A stretch of 46,274 nt of DNA from Pseudobutyrivibrio ruminis (GCA_015057305.1 SVES01000027.1:1-46274), one strand, 5' to 3'. Positions 23,164 to 33,940 are shown, numbered from the stretch's first letter. The notes: generated from the sequence alone by a model not told the origin. Numbers and translations are program-made.

Positions 23164-24252
23164 ATGATTTCTAATCAAATCATGCAAAATACAATAGAAG
23201 GGTTACATCAGCTTACAAAGGTTGATCTGGCTGTTACAGATTCTGAGGGTACCGTTTGTGCCTCAACTTTTAGTGACACAGCTTCACTTACTGACCCAGT
23301 TGCAGTGTTTGCAGCTTCAGAGGCTGATAGCCAGGTGGCAAATGGATATCATTTCTTCAAGGTATTTGATGATTCCCAGCTGGAATTTGTAGTTCTGTCT
23401 CATGGCGATGAAGCGGAAGCGTCTACAGTTGGCAAAATAGCTGCACTCCATATAGAGGAGCTGATGATTGCCTACAAAGAGCGTTTCGACAAAGATAATT
23501 TTATCAAGAATCTTCTTCTAGATAATTTACTGTTGGTTGATATCTACAATCGCTCTAAAAAGCTTCATGTGGATATTAATGCAAGACGTGTGGTTATGAT
23601 AGTTGAGGTTGGCTCGGAAAAAGATGGCGATGAGCTAGACCGTGTTCGCTCAGTATTTGGAGGAAAAACCAAGGATTTTGTTACTGCTGTAGATGAACAC
23701 AATATTATCGTTGTTAAAGAGCTAGGCGAAAACGACACATATGAAGATGTGGAGAAAATTGCTGCGGTTATAATTGATGCATTCCATGATAAGGACGCTA
23801 AAAACATCCGTGTATCATATGGTACAGTTGTAAACGAAATAAAAGAAGTTTCACGTTCATACAAAGAAGCTAATATGGCAATGGACGTAGGAAAGATTTT
23901 CTTTAACGACAAGAAGATAATCGCATATTCAGCTCTTGGAATAGGTCGACTTATTTATCAGCTTCCTATCCCATTGTGCAAAATGTTTATTTCTGAAATT
24001 TTTGATAACAAGTCCCCTGATGATTTTGACGAGGAGACTCTTACAACTATTGCCAAATTTTTTGAAAACAGCTTAAATGTGTCTGAGACATCTAGACAGT
24101 TGTATATTCACAGAAATACACTTGTATACCGATTAGACAAGCTTGAAAAAAGTACAGGCTTGGATCTTAGAGTATTCGAAGATGCAATTACCTTCAAGAT
24201 TGCTCTTATGGTCGTAAAGTATATGAAGTATATGGAGGATGAGAAGTTTTAA
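23164..24252 (+). CDS. PucR/CdaR-family transcriptional regulator
   Basis: A 362-aa protein. The N-terminal third looks like a small sensor domain (VDLAVTDSEGTVCAST). The C-terminus carries the PucR-type helix-turn-helix NSLNVSETSRQLYIHRNTLVYRLDKLEKSTGLDL, diagnostic for the CdaR/PucR group. The last base of its stop codon is the A of the ftsE start (TAATG), so it is translationally coupled to ftsEX. Regulators of this group usually respond to small metabolites; its target here is unknown. Confidence 0.85.
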   Translation: MISNQIMQNTIEGLHQLTKVDLAVTDSEGTVCASTFSDTASLTDPVAVFAASEADSQVANGYHFFKVFDDSQLEFVVLSHGDEAEASTVGKIAALHIEELMIAYKERFDKDNFIKNLLLDNLLLVDIYNRSKKLHVDINARRVVMIVEVGSEKDGDELDRVRSVFGGKTKDFVTAVDEHNIIVVKELGENDTYEDVEKIAAVIIDAFHDKDAKNIRVSYGTVVNEIKEVSRSYKEANMAMDVGKIFFNDKKIIAYSALGIGRLIYQLPIPLCKMFISEIFDNKSPDDFDEETLTTIAKFFENSLNVSETSRQLYIHRNTLVYRLDKLEKSTGLDLRVFEDAITFKIALMVVKYMKYMEDEKF

Positions 24253-24932
24253 TGATAAGATTAGATCACGTTAGCAAGTCATACGAGGTCGGAAAGCCAG
24301 CCCTAGAGGATGTGACGATTCACATTGATCCAGGCGAGTTTGTCTTTATAGTGGGAGACAGTGGATCTGGTAAGTCTACCCTTATTCGATTATTGCTTAA
24401 AGAATTAGAGCCTACAAAGGGCAAAATATATATAAATGGTCAGGATTTGAAAAAGGTAACCCACAAGAAGGTTCCTATGTATCGTAGAAATGTAGGGGTT
24501 GTTTTCCAAAACTTCCGCCTATTGCCAGACCGCAATGTTTACGAAAATGTTGCCTTTGCAATGAAGGTTGTAGAATCATCAAACAGAGAAATTAAGAAAA
24601 AGGTTCCTACAATGCTTTCGCTTGTGGGACTTGCTGCAAAATATAAATCACGTCCTAGTCAGCTTTCAGGTGGAGAGCAACAGCGTGTGGCTATTGCCAG
24701 AGCTCTTGTTAATGAGCCTAAAATAATCCTGGCAGATGAGCCTACTGGAAATCTTGATAGTGACAACACCTGGGAAATCATGAGATTGTTAGATGAGATT
24801 AATCAGCGAGGAACTACAGTACTTGTGGTTACTCATAATATGGAAATTGTCAGAGCAATGAACAAGCGAGTTATTACCATTAAAAAGGGCGTAGTAGTAA
24901 GCGATGTTGGAGGTGATGACTATGAAGATTAG
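24252..24932 (+). CDS. ftsE: Cell-division ABC ATPase FtsE
   Basis: A 226-aa ATPase with Walker [10 protein letters not shown], signature LSGGEQQR and Walker [10 protein letters not shown]. With FtsX it controls peptidoglycan hydrolases at the septum or side wall. It overlaps the regulator stop by one base and ftsX by 11 bases. Confidence 0.97.
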   Translation: MIRLDHVSKSYEVGKPALEDVTIHIDPGEFVFIVGDSGSGKSTLIRLLLKELEPTKGKIYINGQDLKKVTHKKVPMYRRNVGVVFQNFRLLPDRNVYENVAFAMKVVESSNREIKKKVPTMLSLVGLAAKYKSRPSQLSGGEQQRVAIARALVNEPKIILADEPTGNLDSDNTWEIMRLLDEINQRGTTVLVVTHNMEIVRAMNKRVITIKKGVVVSDVGGDDYED

Positions 24933-25830
24933 TACACACATCTACAACATTGGGCAGGGTCTAAAAAATGTATGGCGCAACAAGATGTTCTCGCTGGCAT
25001 CTATAGCTACAATGACAGCCTGTATTTTTCTTTTTGGTATTTTCTATTCACTAGGCACTAATTTCCAGGCCATGGTGAAATCTGCAGAAGAAGGCGTTGC
25101 TGTTACAGTTTTCTTCGACGAGGGAATAACCCAGTCCCGTATCGATGAGATTGGTGAAGAAATCAAGAAACGACCAGAGGTTGCCAGCTACAATTTTGTT
25201 ACAGCTGAAGAAGCATGGGAAGAATACAAAGAAATCTATTTTAGCAACAACCCAGAAGCAGCAAAAGGCTTCGAGGATGATAATCCTCTTGCCAATTCTG
25301 CAAACTATGAAATATATCTTAGTGATGTTTCAATGCAGTCTACCCTGGTATCATATTTGGAAGGTCTTGACGGTGTCCGTCAGGTCAATAAATCAGAGGT
25401 TGCAGCAAAAACTCTTACAGATATCAACAACGCTATTACAATAGTATCTATGGCAATAGTAGTTATCCTTTTGGCAGTTTCAGTATTCTTGATTAGTAAT
25501 ACTGTAATGGTTGGTATTTCTGTTCGAAGTGAAGAAATTGCAATTATGAAGCTTATCGGTGCTAAGGATGCTTTCGTTCGACAACCATTCGTAGTAGAGG
25601 GTGTTTTCATTGGCTTGATTGGCTCCGCTATACCTTTGGTTTTGCTTTATTTTATCTATGGAAAAGTTATCAGCTACGCTGCTAATGAATTCAACTTTTT
25701 AAGTAGTATGGTTTCATTTATTCCTGTCGAAACTATTTTTAAGACGTTAGTACCAATTTCTCTTGTTCTTGGTATAGGAATAGGTTGGGTTGGCTCAAGA
25801 GTGACTTTACACAAGCATCTTAGAGTCTAG
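24922..25830 (+). CDS. ftsX: Cell-division permease-like protein FtsX
   Basis: A 302-aa membrane protein. The start at 24922 ([11 protein letters not shown]) has GGAGG eight bases upstream; an in-frame ATG at 24916 is too close and one at 24904 precedes the site. One membrane helix near residue 30 is followed by an extracellular loop, then three C-terminal helices (the FtsX domain with VRSEEIAIMKLIGA). It relays FtsE ATPase activity to extracytoplasmic murein hydrolases; secreted NlpC/P60 or M23 enzymes are typical partners, and an NlpC/P60 gene lies 2.4 kb upstream. Confidence 0.96.
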   Translation: MKISTHIYNIGQGLKNVWRNKMFSLASIATMTACIFLFGIFYSLGTNFQAMVKSAEEGVAVTVFFDEGITQSRIDEIGEEIKKRPEVASYNFVTAEEAWEEYKEIYFSNNPEAAKGFEDDNPLANSANYEIYLSDVSMQSTLVSYLEGLDGVRQVNKSEVAAKTLTDINNAITIVSMAIVVILLAVSVFLISNTVMVGISVRSEEIAIMKLIGAKDAFVRQPFVVEGVFIGLIGSAIPLVLLYFIYGKVISYAANEFNFLSSMVSFIPVETIFKTLVPISLVLGIGIGWVGSRVTLHKHLRV

Positions 25831-25904
25831 TAAATTGTTTTTATTTCGGGAGTGCCATGGCGTGAGCTTTGGCACTTTCATATTATATGAAATGGAGTAT
25901 TAAA

Positions 25905-27176
25905 ATGGATTTTGAGAATAATTACACCACAGAAGTCAAACAGAAAACGAAAAAATGGCCAATAGTTCTGGGCCTGGTTCTAGGTATTTTTATAGGAGCG
26001 GCTCTTGCTCTATTAGGCATATTTTTTATAACATCTCGTCAGAAAGCTAAGATAGCAGAATCGTCAGAAGATGTCATCGAAATCATTACCGACAAAGAAG
26101 GCGGAATGGATTTAATGAATTCTAGCAGTAAGCTAGAAACCTTGTTATACATGATAGACGAATACTACTATCAGGATGTAGAGGCCCAGACCCTTGTAGA
26201 TGGCATTTACAAAGGCTTGGTTGAAAGCCTGGGGGACCCTTACTCAGCATACTATACAGCTGAGGAATATGATAGCTTTATGCAGACAATTACAGGTAAC
26301 TATGCTGGAATTGGAGCCCTGCTTCAGAAAAATGCTGAGACAGGAGAGGTTATAATAACAAAAGTATATGCTAACACACCTGCTGAAAAAGCAGGATTAA
26401 AAGAGGGAGATAGTATCGTTTCCGCTGACGATTACCTGGCAGTTGATGAGGATTTGGAATCATTTGTTCAACATATTAGAGGCGAAGCGGGAACTGACGT
26501 TGAACTGCTTATAAATCGTGAAGGTGAAGAATTAACAGTTGTATGCACAAGAGACACTATTGCTACACCGACAGTAGAGTATCAAATGCTGGAGGGAAAT
26601 GTAGGCTATATTGCTGTTTCTCAGTTTACAGAAAATACATATAATGATTTTGTTGCTGCATACGAAGACTTAGAAGGACAAGGTATGACTTCTGTGGTCT
26701 TTGATATGAGAAATAACGGTGGCGGATTGTTCGATTCTGCAGTAAAGATACTGGATTATTTATTGCCAGAAGGAACTGTAGTATACACTATGGATAAAAA
26801 TGGTAACAGAGAGGATTCTGTCTCCGATGGTAAGACCTACAAATCAATCCCAATGGCTGTTCTTGTTAATGAAAATACAGCATCAGCAGCAGAAATATTT
26901 ACAGGAGCAATTAGGGATTTTGATTATGGAACTATAATTGGTACCCAAACCTATGGAAAAGGAATAGTGCAATCTACTATTCCATTGATTGACGGGTCGG
27001 CAATAAAGCTTACTGTCCTAACCTATTACACACCAAGCGGCGAATGTATCCATGGAACAGGTATAGCTCCTGATATAGAATTGGAATATGAATTTTTAGG
27101 TGGAGAAAACGATGCATATAGTACAGATCTTGATAATCAGATCCAAAAGGCATTAGAGGTACTTAGCGCAGAATAA
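25905..27176 (+). CDS. S41-family C-terminal processing peptidase (CtpA/CtpB-like)
   Basis: A 423-aa membrane-anchored protease. The start at 25905 (MDFENNYTTE) has GGAG eight bases upstream. One membrane helix lies near residues 17-37. A PDZ domain (about 110-200, GIGALLQK... TPAEKAGLKEGDSIVSADD) precedes the catalytic core with Ser in NENTASAAEIF and Lys in TQTYGKGIVQS, the Ser-Lys dyad of tail-specific proteases. It often follows ftsEX in Clostridia, commonly with a murein-hydrolase activator gene between, which is absent here. Confidence 0.94.
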   Translation: MDFENNYTTEVKQKTKKWPIVLGLVLGIFIGAALALLGIFFITSRQKAKIAESSEDVIEIITDKEGGMDLMNSSSKLETLLYMIDEYYYQDVEAQTLVDGIYKGLVESLGDPYSAYYTAEEYDSFMQTITGNYAGIGALLQKNAETGEVIITKVYANTPAEKAGLKEGDSIVSADDYLAVDEDLESFVQHIRGEAGTDVELLINREGEELTVVCTRDTIATPTVEYQMLEGNVGYIAVSQFTENTYNDFVAAYEDLEGQGMTSVVFDMRNNGGGLFDSAVKILDYLLPEGTVVYTMDKNGNREDSVSDGKTYKSIPMAVLVNENTASAAEIFTGAIRDFDYGTIIGTQTYGKGIVQSTIPLIDGSAIKLTVLTYYTPSGECIHGTGIAPDIELEYEFLGGENDAYSTDLDNQIQKALEVLSAE

Positions 27177-27214
27177 TACAGTAACATGCAAGGAATATGA
27201 AAAGAGGTGATTTC

Positions 27215-28352
27215 GTGATAGAACTAGATCAGTTCAAACAGCGATTAATGTCGCAAAAAAATTCTATGACGGAAGTGAGGGATTCACTTTGACGTCGCTA
27301 GTAAGAAAGCGCGTATAGAAGAATTGGAGCGAGAAATGGAGGCTCCAGATTTTTGGACAGATGCTGCTGTTTCAACGGCAAAGATGAAAGAGCTAAAGTC
27401 CATGAAGGATGACGTTTCGGTAATTGATAAGCTGGAAGGTCTCTATAAGGAAATAGAAGATTATATTGAGCTTGGAAATGAAGAAGAAGACCAGGAGATA
27501 GTAGATACTGTTGCCCTTCTTATAGAAGAATTTGAAAACGATTTGGAAACACTTCGTATGAAGACCCTTCTTTCAGGCGAATATGATGGTGACGGTGCCA
27601 TAGTTACATTACATTCAGGGGCAGGTGGTGTTGAGGCATGTGATTGGGCTGCAATGCTATATAGAATGTATAGCCGTTGGGCATCAGACGCGGGCTTTAC
27701 CCTGGAGGAATTAGACTACCAGGAGGGTGACGAGGCTGGAATTCAGTCAGTTACCTTTGAGGTAATTGGTGAAAATGCATATGGATATCTTAAGTCTGAA
27801 AAGGGTATACACCGCTTGGTGCGCATTTCTCCATTCAATGCCCAGGGAAAAAGGCAAACGTCATTTGCTTCATGTGATGTAATGCCAGATATTGAGGAAG
27901 ATTTGGATGTAGAAATAAAAGATGAGGATATCAGAATAGATACATATCGTTCATCAGGAGCTGGTGGACAGCATATCAACAAAACCAGTTCTGCAATTCG
28001 AATCACACATTTTCCTACAGGCATAGTAGTAACCTGTCAGAATGAGCGTAGCCAACATCAAAACAAGGATAAGGCTATGCAAATGTTAAAAACCAAGCTT
28101 CTATTGTTAAAGCAGGAAGAAAACGCTGCTAAGGCAAGTGGCATTAGAGGCGAAGTTTCCGATATAGGCTGGGGCAACCAGATTCGTTCTTACGTATTGC
28201 AGCCTTACAAGATGGTTAAGGATTTACGTACTGGAGAGGAGTTGGGAAATGCAGATGCAGTTTTGGATGGTAAGCTGACGCCGTTTATGAATGCATACTT
28301 AAAGTGGCTTTCTCTAGGGTGCCCAGACCGTGGAACTGTAGATGCAGACTGA
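27215..28352 (+). CDS. prfB: Peptide chain release factor 2, with programmed +1 frameshift
   Basis: A 378-aa RF2 made from two frames. GTG at 27215 (after AGAGGTGA) opens a 25-codon frame ending CTT-TGA at 27287-27292. A +1 slip on CTT moves into the frame running from GAC (27291) to the stop at 28352. The slip context GTGAGGGATTCACTTTGAC has the upstream Shine-Dalgarno-like AGGGA and the TGAC stop context of the classic autoregulatory site: scarce RF2 favours frameshifting and more RF2. The GGQ catalytic motif is SSGAGGQHINKT. The conserved peptide anticodon region is present. This is not a sequencing error or pseudogene. Confidence 0.96.
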
Positions 28353-28363
28353 GAGAATCCTAC

Positions 28364-28392
28364 TTGCACTTTGTATTAATAAATGATATTAT
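28364..28392 (+). promoter_or_regulatory. Promoter of the ACT protein-hom unit
   Basis: TTGCAC (28364-28369) and TATTAT (28387-28392), 17 bases apart, with a predicted start near 28399. Confidence 0.65.
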
Positions 28393-28400
28393 CTTTTGGA

Positions 28401-28418
28401 CAAACACAAATGTGTTTG
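28401..28418. promoter_or_regulatory. Perfect inverted repeat at the transcript start
   Basis: CAAACACA-AA-TGTGTTTG is an 8-bp perfect dyad located at about +2 to +20 of the predicted transcript. It is either an operator of the ACT protein-hom unit or a 5' RNA hairpin. Confidence 0.4.
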
Positions 28419-28443
28419 AGTGAAAGACAGTCCTGGAGGGAGT

Positions 28444-28887
28444 ATGGCTGAAAAAACCACATATTTTGTATTGAAGGAAAAGGCAGTTCCTGATGTTTTA
28501 CTAAAGGTAGTTGCTGCTAAAAAATTATTGGCAACAGGCAAATGCGATTCGGTTCAAGAGGCAACTGAGCAGGTTGGCATTAGCAGAAGCTCATTCTACA
28601 AATATAAGGATGATATATTGCCTTTCCACGAGGATACAAAAGGAAAGACTATTAATATGGTCATTCAACTGGAGGACGAGCCAGGAATTTTATCTAGGGT
28701 TTTGGATGAGATAGCACATTTTCATGTAAATATACTAACTATACATCAAAGTGTTCCAGTAGGAGGCTTCGCCACCTTAACTCTATCAGTTGATGTGTTG
28801 GAGGATTCTGGTAATTTTACAGATTTAGTTAGTGCAATTGAAAATGTTGATGGCATTCATTATGTAAAAATTTTAGCAAGGGAGTGA
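28444..28887 (+). CDS. ACT-domain protein (UPF0735/PheB-like)
   Basis: A 147-aa protein. The start at 28444 has GGAGGG close upstream. The N-terminal half holds a helix-turn-helix-like segment (SVQEATEQVGISRSSFYKYKDDI); the C-terminal half is an ACT domain (INMVIQLEDEPGILSRVLDEIAHFHVNILTIHQS) that would bind an amino acid. It is immediately followed, four bases later, by homoserine dehydrogenase, which itself lacks an ACT domain, so it may be its amino-acid sensor or a regulator. This gene pair is common in Clostridia. Confidence 0.9.
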   Translation: MAEKTTYFVLKEKAVPDVLLKVVAAKKLLATGKCDSVQEATEQVGISRSSFYKYKDDILPFHEDTKGKTINMVIQLEDEPGILSRVLDEIAHFHVNILTIHQSVPVGGFATLTLSVDVLEDSGNFTDLVSAIENVDGIHYVKILARE

Positions 28888-28891
28888 CAGC

Positions 28892-30088
28892 ATGAAAGTA
28901 GCAATCATGGGATATGGAACCATTGGTTCGGGAGTAGCAAAGGTTCTTGACACAAACAAAGACATTATTAGGGAAAGATTGGGAGAATCCCTAGATATTA
29001 AATATATCTTAGATTTAAGAGATTTCCCAGATGACCCTCATGCAAAATGTTTTGTAAAGGATTACAAAACAATAGCTAAGGATAAGGAAATTAAACTTGT
29101 TGTTGAGACTATGGGTGGCGTTGAGCCTGCGTTTACTTTTGTAAAAGAAATGCTTGAATCTGGAAAATCTGTCACCACATCAAACAAAGCTCTTGTAGCG
29201 GATAAAGGCGCAGAGTTGATGAAAATTGCAAAAGATAATGGGGTTAATTTTGTTTTCGAGGCAGCTGTTGGTGGCGGCATCCCAATTATTCGTACTATAA
29301 CAGCGTGTCTTACTGGAGATGTAATCGAAGAAATAGATGCTATTTGTAATGGCACAACTAACTATATGCTTACAAATATGGAACAATACGGAAGCGAGTA
29401 TGCTCAGATTCTTGCTGAAGCTCAGTCTTTAGGCTATGCAGAAAAAGACCCTACAGCAGATGTTGAAGGTCATGACAGCTGCAGAAAAATTGCAATCCTT
29501 ACATCACTGGTAGCTGGTAAAAACGTAGACTTTGAGGATATTCCTACAGAAGGAATCAGCAAGATATCTTCTACTGATTTTAAATATGCAAAGTCTATGG
29601 GCTATAGCATCAAATTAATTGCTAAAAGTGTTAAGTGCGGGGATACATATACATGTCGAGTTGCTCCATTTTTGGTTAAGCCAGAGCAAATGCTATACCA
29701 TGTGTCAGGTGTAATGAATGCGGTAGCTCTTAGAGGCAATATGCTTGGGGAGTCAATGTACTATGGCGCTGGAGCAGGAGCTTTACCTACAGCATCAGCA
29801 GTTGTAGGAGATTTAGTCTTTCTAGCAAGAAATGTAGATAAGCATGTAAGAATTGGATGGGCTAATGAAAAATTAGAGTTGGCTAATCCAGCAGACCAGC
29901 GATACAGATATTTCGTAAGAACTTCAGCATTACAAGCTGATATTGAAAACGAATTTGAAGAGGTACAGTATACCGATTTAGATCTAGACGACGAGACAGG
30001 CTTCATTACAGCCGAAATCACAGAGGCTGAATTCGAAGAGCGCATCCGTGCTCTTGGGGGAGCCATTTCTGTAATACGTTTCTTTTAA
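28892..30088 (+). CDS. hom: Homoserine dehydrogenase
   Basis: A 398-aa enzyme that reduces aspartate semialdehyde to homoserine in threonine and methionine synthesis. It has the Rossmann motif GYGTIGSGVAKVL, EAAVGGGIPIIRTI, the NGTTNYMLTNM block and the catalytic-region EKDPTADVEGHDSCRKIAIL. It ends at about 400 residues without the usual C-terminal regulatory ACT domain, which is instead supplied as a separate protein by the preceding gene. Confidence 0.96.
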   Translation: MKVAIMGYGTIGSGVAKVLDTNKDIIRERLGESLDIKYILDLRDFPDDPHAKCFVKDYKTIAKDKEIKLVVETMGGVEPAFTFVKEMLESGKSVTTSNKALVADKGAELMKIAKDNGVNFVFEAAVGGGIPIIRTITACLTGDVIEEIDAICNGTTNYMLTNMEQYGSEYAQILAEAQSLGYAEKDPTADVEGHDSCRKIAILTSLVAGKNVDFEDIPTEGISKISSTDFKYAKSMGYSIKLIAKSVKCGDTYTCRVAPFLVKPEQMLYHVSGVMNAVALRGNMLGESMYYGAGAGALPTASAVVGDLVFLARNVDKHVRIGWANEKLELANPADQRYRYFVRTSALQADIENEFEEVQYTDLDLDDETGFITAEITEAEFEERIRALGGAISVIRFF

Positions 30089-30176
30089 TTTACAATAAAT
30101 AGGTATAGGTTTTTGTTTTTCATCAGAAAAACAAGAAGTCATTAATAGTAGACAGTTAAAGCAAGAGGGAGACATT

Positions 30177-30785
30177 ATGTTTGTTACATGTTTGGATTTA
30201 GAGGGAGTATTAGTGCCAGAAATATGGATAGCCTTTGCCGAAGCAACAGGTATCCCAGAGCTTAAAAAAACAACAAGAGATGAGCCGGATTATGATAAGC
30301 TTATGAATTATAGAATAGCTATTCTTAAAGAGCATGGGCTAGGCTTAAAGCAGATTCAGGAAACTATCGCAACAATCGATCCATTGCCAGGTGCAAAGGA
30401 GTTTTTAGATAAGCTTAGAGCACAGGGGCAGGTTATTATCATTAGTGATACATTCTCACAGTTTGCAGGTCCTTTGATGGAAAAGCTGGGAATGCCTACA
30501 ATTTTCTGCAACGAATTGGTTGTATCTGATTCTGGAGAGATTACTGGTTATAAAATGCGTTGCGATAAGAGTAAGCTTACAACTGTAAGGGCTCTGCAGT
30601 CATGCGGTTTTGAAACTATCGCAAGTGGTGATAGCTTTAATGACCTTGCAATGATAGAAGCATCAAAGGCAGGCTTTTTATTTAGAACAACAGAGGCGAT
30701 TAAAAAGGATTATCCACAGTATCCAGCCTTTGAGGAATATGATGATTTATATAATGCAATAATTAATGCACAAACTTATAGCTAA
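30177..30785 (+). CDS. thrH: ThrH-type HAD phosphatase/homoserine phosphotransferase
   Basis: A 202-aa HAD enzyme. Motif I is LDLEGVLVPE, motif II is IISDTFS, motif III Lys lies in MRCDKSK, and motif IV is GDSFNDLAM. Glu in place of the second Asp of motif I (DLEG) and the overall length are typical of ThrH, which acts as a phosphoserine phosphatase and can phosphorylate homoserine. Its place directly after homoserine dehydrogenase supports a role in threonine synthesis instead of, or beside, ThrB. Confidence 0.88.
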   Translation: MFVTCLDLEGVLVPEIWIAFAEATGIPELKKTTRDEPDYDKLMNYRIAILKEHGLGLKQIQETIATIDPLPGAKEFLDKLRAQGQVIIISDTFSQFAGPLMEKLGMPTIFCNELVVSDSGEITGYKMRCDKSKLTTVRALQSCGFETIASGDSFNDLAMIEASKAGFLFRTTEAIKKDYPQYPAFEEYDDLYNAIINAQTYS

Positions 30786-30796
30786 ATTTAAGCTAT

Positions 30797-30816
30797 GAGC
30801 TTGGTGCTCTTTTTTA
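30797..30816 (+). terminator. Weak terminator after thrH
   Basis: GAGC-TTGGT-GCTC followed by T6; the stem is short, with further pairing possible upstream (AAGCTATGAGC). Confidence 0.4.
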
Positions 30817-30843
30817 TTGCTGGAAATGTAAGAGGGGAAAATT

Positions 30844-31581
30844 ATGAAATGCAGAAACTTTGCCCATAGGGGCTTTAGCGGTAAATATCCAGAAAACACT
30901 ATGCTTGCCTTTGAGAAGGCAATAGAAGTAGGTTGTGAGGGGATAGAGTTTGATGTCCATTTTTCCAAGGATGGAAAGCTGGTCATTGTTCATGATGAAA
31001 CAATCGATAGAACCTCCAATCAAACAGGCTTTGTAAAGGACTTAACATATGAAGAATTGTGTGAAGCAGATTTTTCATATAAATTCCAAAAAGAGTATGG
31101 CTTTCAAAGGATACCTACATTAGAAGAGTATTTAGAACTGATTAAGGATAAAGATATTATTACCAATATAGAGCTAAAGACAGGTATTTTTGAATATCCT
31201 GGAATAGAAAAGGCTGTATATGATTTGATTAAAAAATACGATTTAAGAGACCAGATGATTATATCATCCTTCAATCACTATTCTATTATGCGTATGAAAG
31301 AGATTGACCCGGGAATTAAATGTGGCTTGTTAACAGAAAGCTGGCTTCTTAAAGCCGGGGAATATGTTAAGAATTGTGGCGTGGAATGTTTTCATCCAAT
31401 TGGAACCATGTTGAACCCTGCCACTGTAAAGGAAGTTAGAGACAACGGCATTGAAATCAACACATGGACAGTTAACAGACCAGAAGAAGTTGACTATATG
31501 ATAAATCTTGGAGTTGATGGAATTATTGGAAATAATCCGGATATAACTCGCAGAAGATTAAAGGCTGCAGGGTTAAGATAA
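30844..31581 (+). CDS. Glycerophosphodiester phosphodiesterase (cytoplasmic)
   Basis: A 245-aa TIM-barrel GDPD that hydrolyses glycerophosphodiesters to glycerol-3-phosphate and an alcohol. Catalytic motifs are AHRGFSGKYPENTMLAF (His, Arg, Glu), EFDVHFSKDGKLVIVHDE (metal-binding Glu/Asp and second His) and NIELKTG. No signal peptide is present, so the substrate must enter the cell. It lies just before the glpP-glpK-oxidoreductase genes and would feed them glycerol-3-phosphate. Confidence 0.94.
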   Translation: MKCRNFAHRGFSGKYPENTMLAFEKAIEVGCEGIEFDVHFSKDGKLVIVHDETIDRTSNQTGFVKDLTYEELCEADFSYKFQKEYGFQRIPTLEEYLELIKDKDIITNIELKTGIFEYPGIEKAVYDLIKKYDLRDQMIISSFNHYSIMRMKEIDPGIKCGLLTESWLLKAGEYVKNCGVECFHPIGTMLNPATVKEVRDNGIEINTWTVNRPEEVDYMINLGVDGIIGNNPDITRRRLKAAGLR

Positions 31582-31589
31582 AAAACATA

Positions 31590-31618
31590 TTGAAATTTCC
31601 TGATTTCAAGTGTATCAT
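31590..31618 (+). promoter_or_regulatory. Promoter of glpP
   Basis: TTGAAA (31590-31595), 17-base spacer, TATCAT (31613-31618). The transcript would include the terminator-like leader at 31640-31706. Confidence 0.6.
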
Positions 31619-31639
31619 AATAATATAATAAATATGTGC

Positions 31640-31706
31640 CCGTGAGAAAAGAGAATGTGGCTGTGATAAGGAAATCTCCTTATCTTTTAGACATATTCTT
31701 TTTTTA
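31640..31706 (+). promoter_or_regulatory. Terminator-like RNA leader of glpP, candidate GlpP antitermination site
   Basis: A CCGTGAGA box (31640-31647) precedes a compound hairpin: outer stem AGAATGTG/CATATTCT (31652-31659 with 31692-31699) enclosing GATAAGGA-AATC-TCCTTATC, then a T run (31700-31705). GlpP binds leader RNA in the presence of glycerol-3-phosphate to prevent termination. The same box and layout recur at 33880, pointing to autoregulation. Confidence 0.6.
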
Positions 31707-31736
31707 TGTCTAAAAGCAAATCCAAGGAGATAGGCT

Positions 31737-32315
31737 ATGAAAAATGAATTTATCGAAAAACTTGAAAATAATCCAGTGATAGCAGCAGTCAAGGATGACA
31801 AAGGTCTTGAAAAAGCTCTAACCACAGAATGTGAGATAATATTCATTCTATACGGCGACATTTGCTCAATTGCAAATATTGTAAAAAAGATTAAATCAGC
31901 AGGCAAAATAGCAATGGTTCATATGGATTTAGTTGCTGGCCTTGGCACTAGTAAGGAAGTGGCAGTTGATTATATCAAAAACAATATTGGAGCAGATGGA
32001 ATAATCACAACCAAAGCAAGTCTTATTGAGCGAGCCAATGAATTGGGGCTGTACACGGTGCTTAGATATTTTGTTATTGATAGTATGGCATTAGTTAATA
32101 TCGAAAAACAAGATAAGCGCAAAGCTGCACAACCTGATGTAATAGAATTCTTACCTGGTATTATTCAACCTAAAATAATGAAAAAGATAAATGGAGTCAG
32201 CAAGGTTCCGGTTATAGCAGGAGGACTAATATCAGATAGAGAAGATGTTATGAATGCACTAAATAATGGGGTGCTTGCAGTATCCAGCACAAACGAAGGA
32301 GTCTGGGAGCTATAG
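31737..32315 (+). CDS. glpP: Glycerol-3-phosphate-responsive antiterminator GlpP
   Basis: A 192-aa protein with AAGGAGAT five bases before the ATG. The sequence follows GlpP of Bacillus: PVIAAVKDDKGLEKALTTECEIIFILYGDIC, VHMDLVAGLGTSKEVAVDYI, TTKASLIERANELGLYTVLR, VIEFLPGIIQPKIMKKI and PVIAGGLI. It has a TIM-barrel-like fold, binds glycerol-3-phosphate and then the glp leader RNA. It precedes glpK by 45 bases. Confidence 0.95.
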   Translation: MKNEFIEKLENNPVIAAVKDDKGLEKALTTECEIIFILYGDICSIANIVKKIKSAGKIAMVHMDLVAGLGTSKEVAVDYIKNNIGADGIITTKASLIERANELGLYTVLRYFVIDSMALVNIEKQDKRKAAQPDVIEFLPGIIQPKIMKKINGVSKVPVIAGGLISDREDVMNALNNGVLAVSSTNEGVWEL

Positions 32316-32342
32316 TGCTAGTAATATCATAACAATATATAA

Positions 32343-33860
<1,518 letters not shown>

Positions 33861-33879
33861 ATAAATTAAATAATTAATA

Positions 33880-33940
33880 CCGTGAGATTGGAGTTGGTAT
33901 AGAAACGCATTGAAGATGCGTCTCTTTGCCAACTCTTTTA
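33880..33940 (+). promoter_or_regulatory. Terminator-like RNA leader of the glycerol-3-phosphate oxidoreductase genes, candidate GlpP site
   Basis: A CCGTGAGA box (33880-33887) precedes outer stem GAGTTGG/CCAACTC (33891-33897 with 33929-33935), which encloses hairpin ACGCAT-TGAAG-ATGCGT, followed by TTTTA. The layout matches the glpP leader though the stem sequences differ. It can act as the terminator of glpK and be overridden by GlpP when glycerol-3-phosphate is present. Confidence 0.65.

Noticed and set aside
25851..25876. Terminator between ftsX and the S41 protease
   Set aside because: AGTGCCA/TGGCACT can pair, but there is no proper T tract (TTCATATTA), and the genes are otherwise close enough to be one operon.
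27215..27324. prfB as a frameshifted pseudogene or sequencing error
   Set aside because: The CTT-TGA-C slip site with its upstream AGGGA is the conserved programmed frameshift, and the rest of RF2 is intact.
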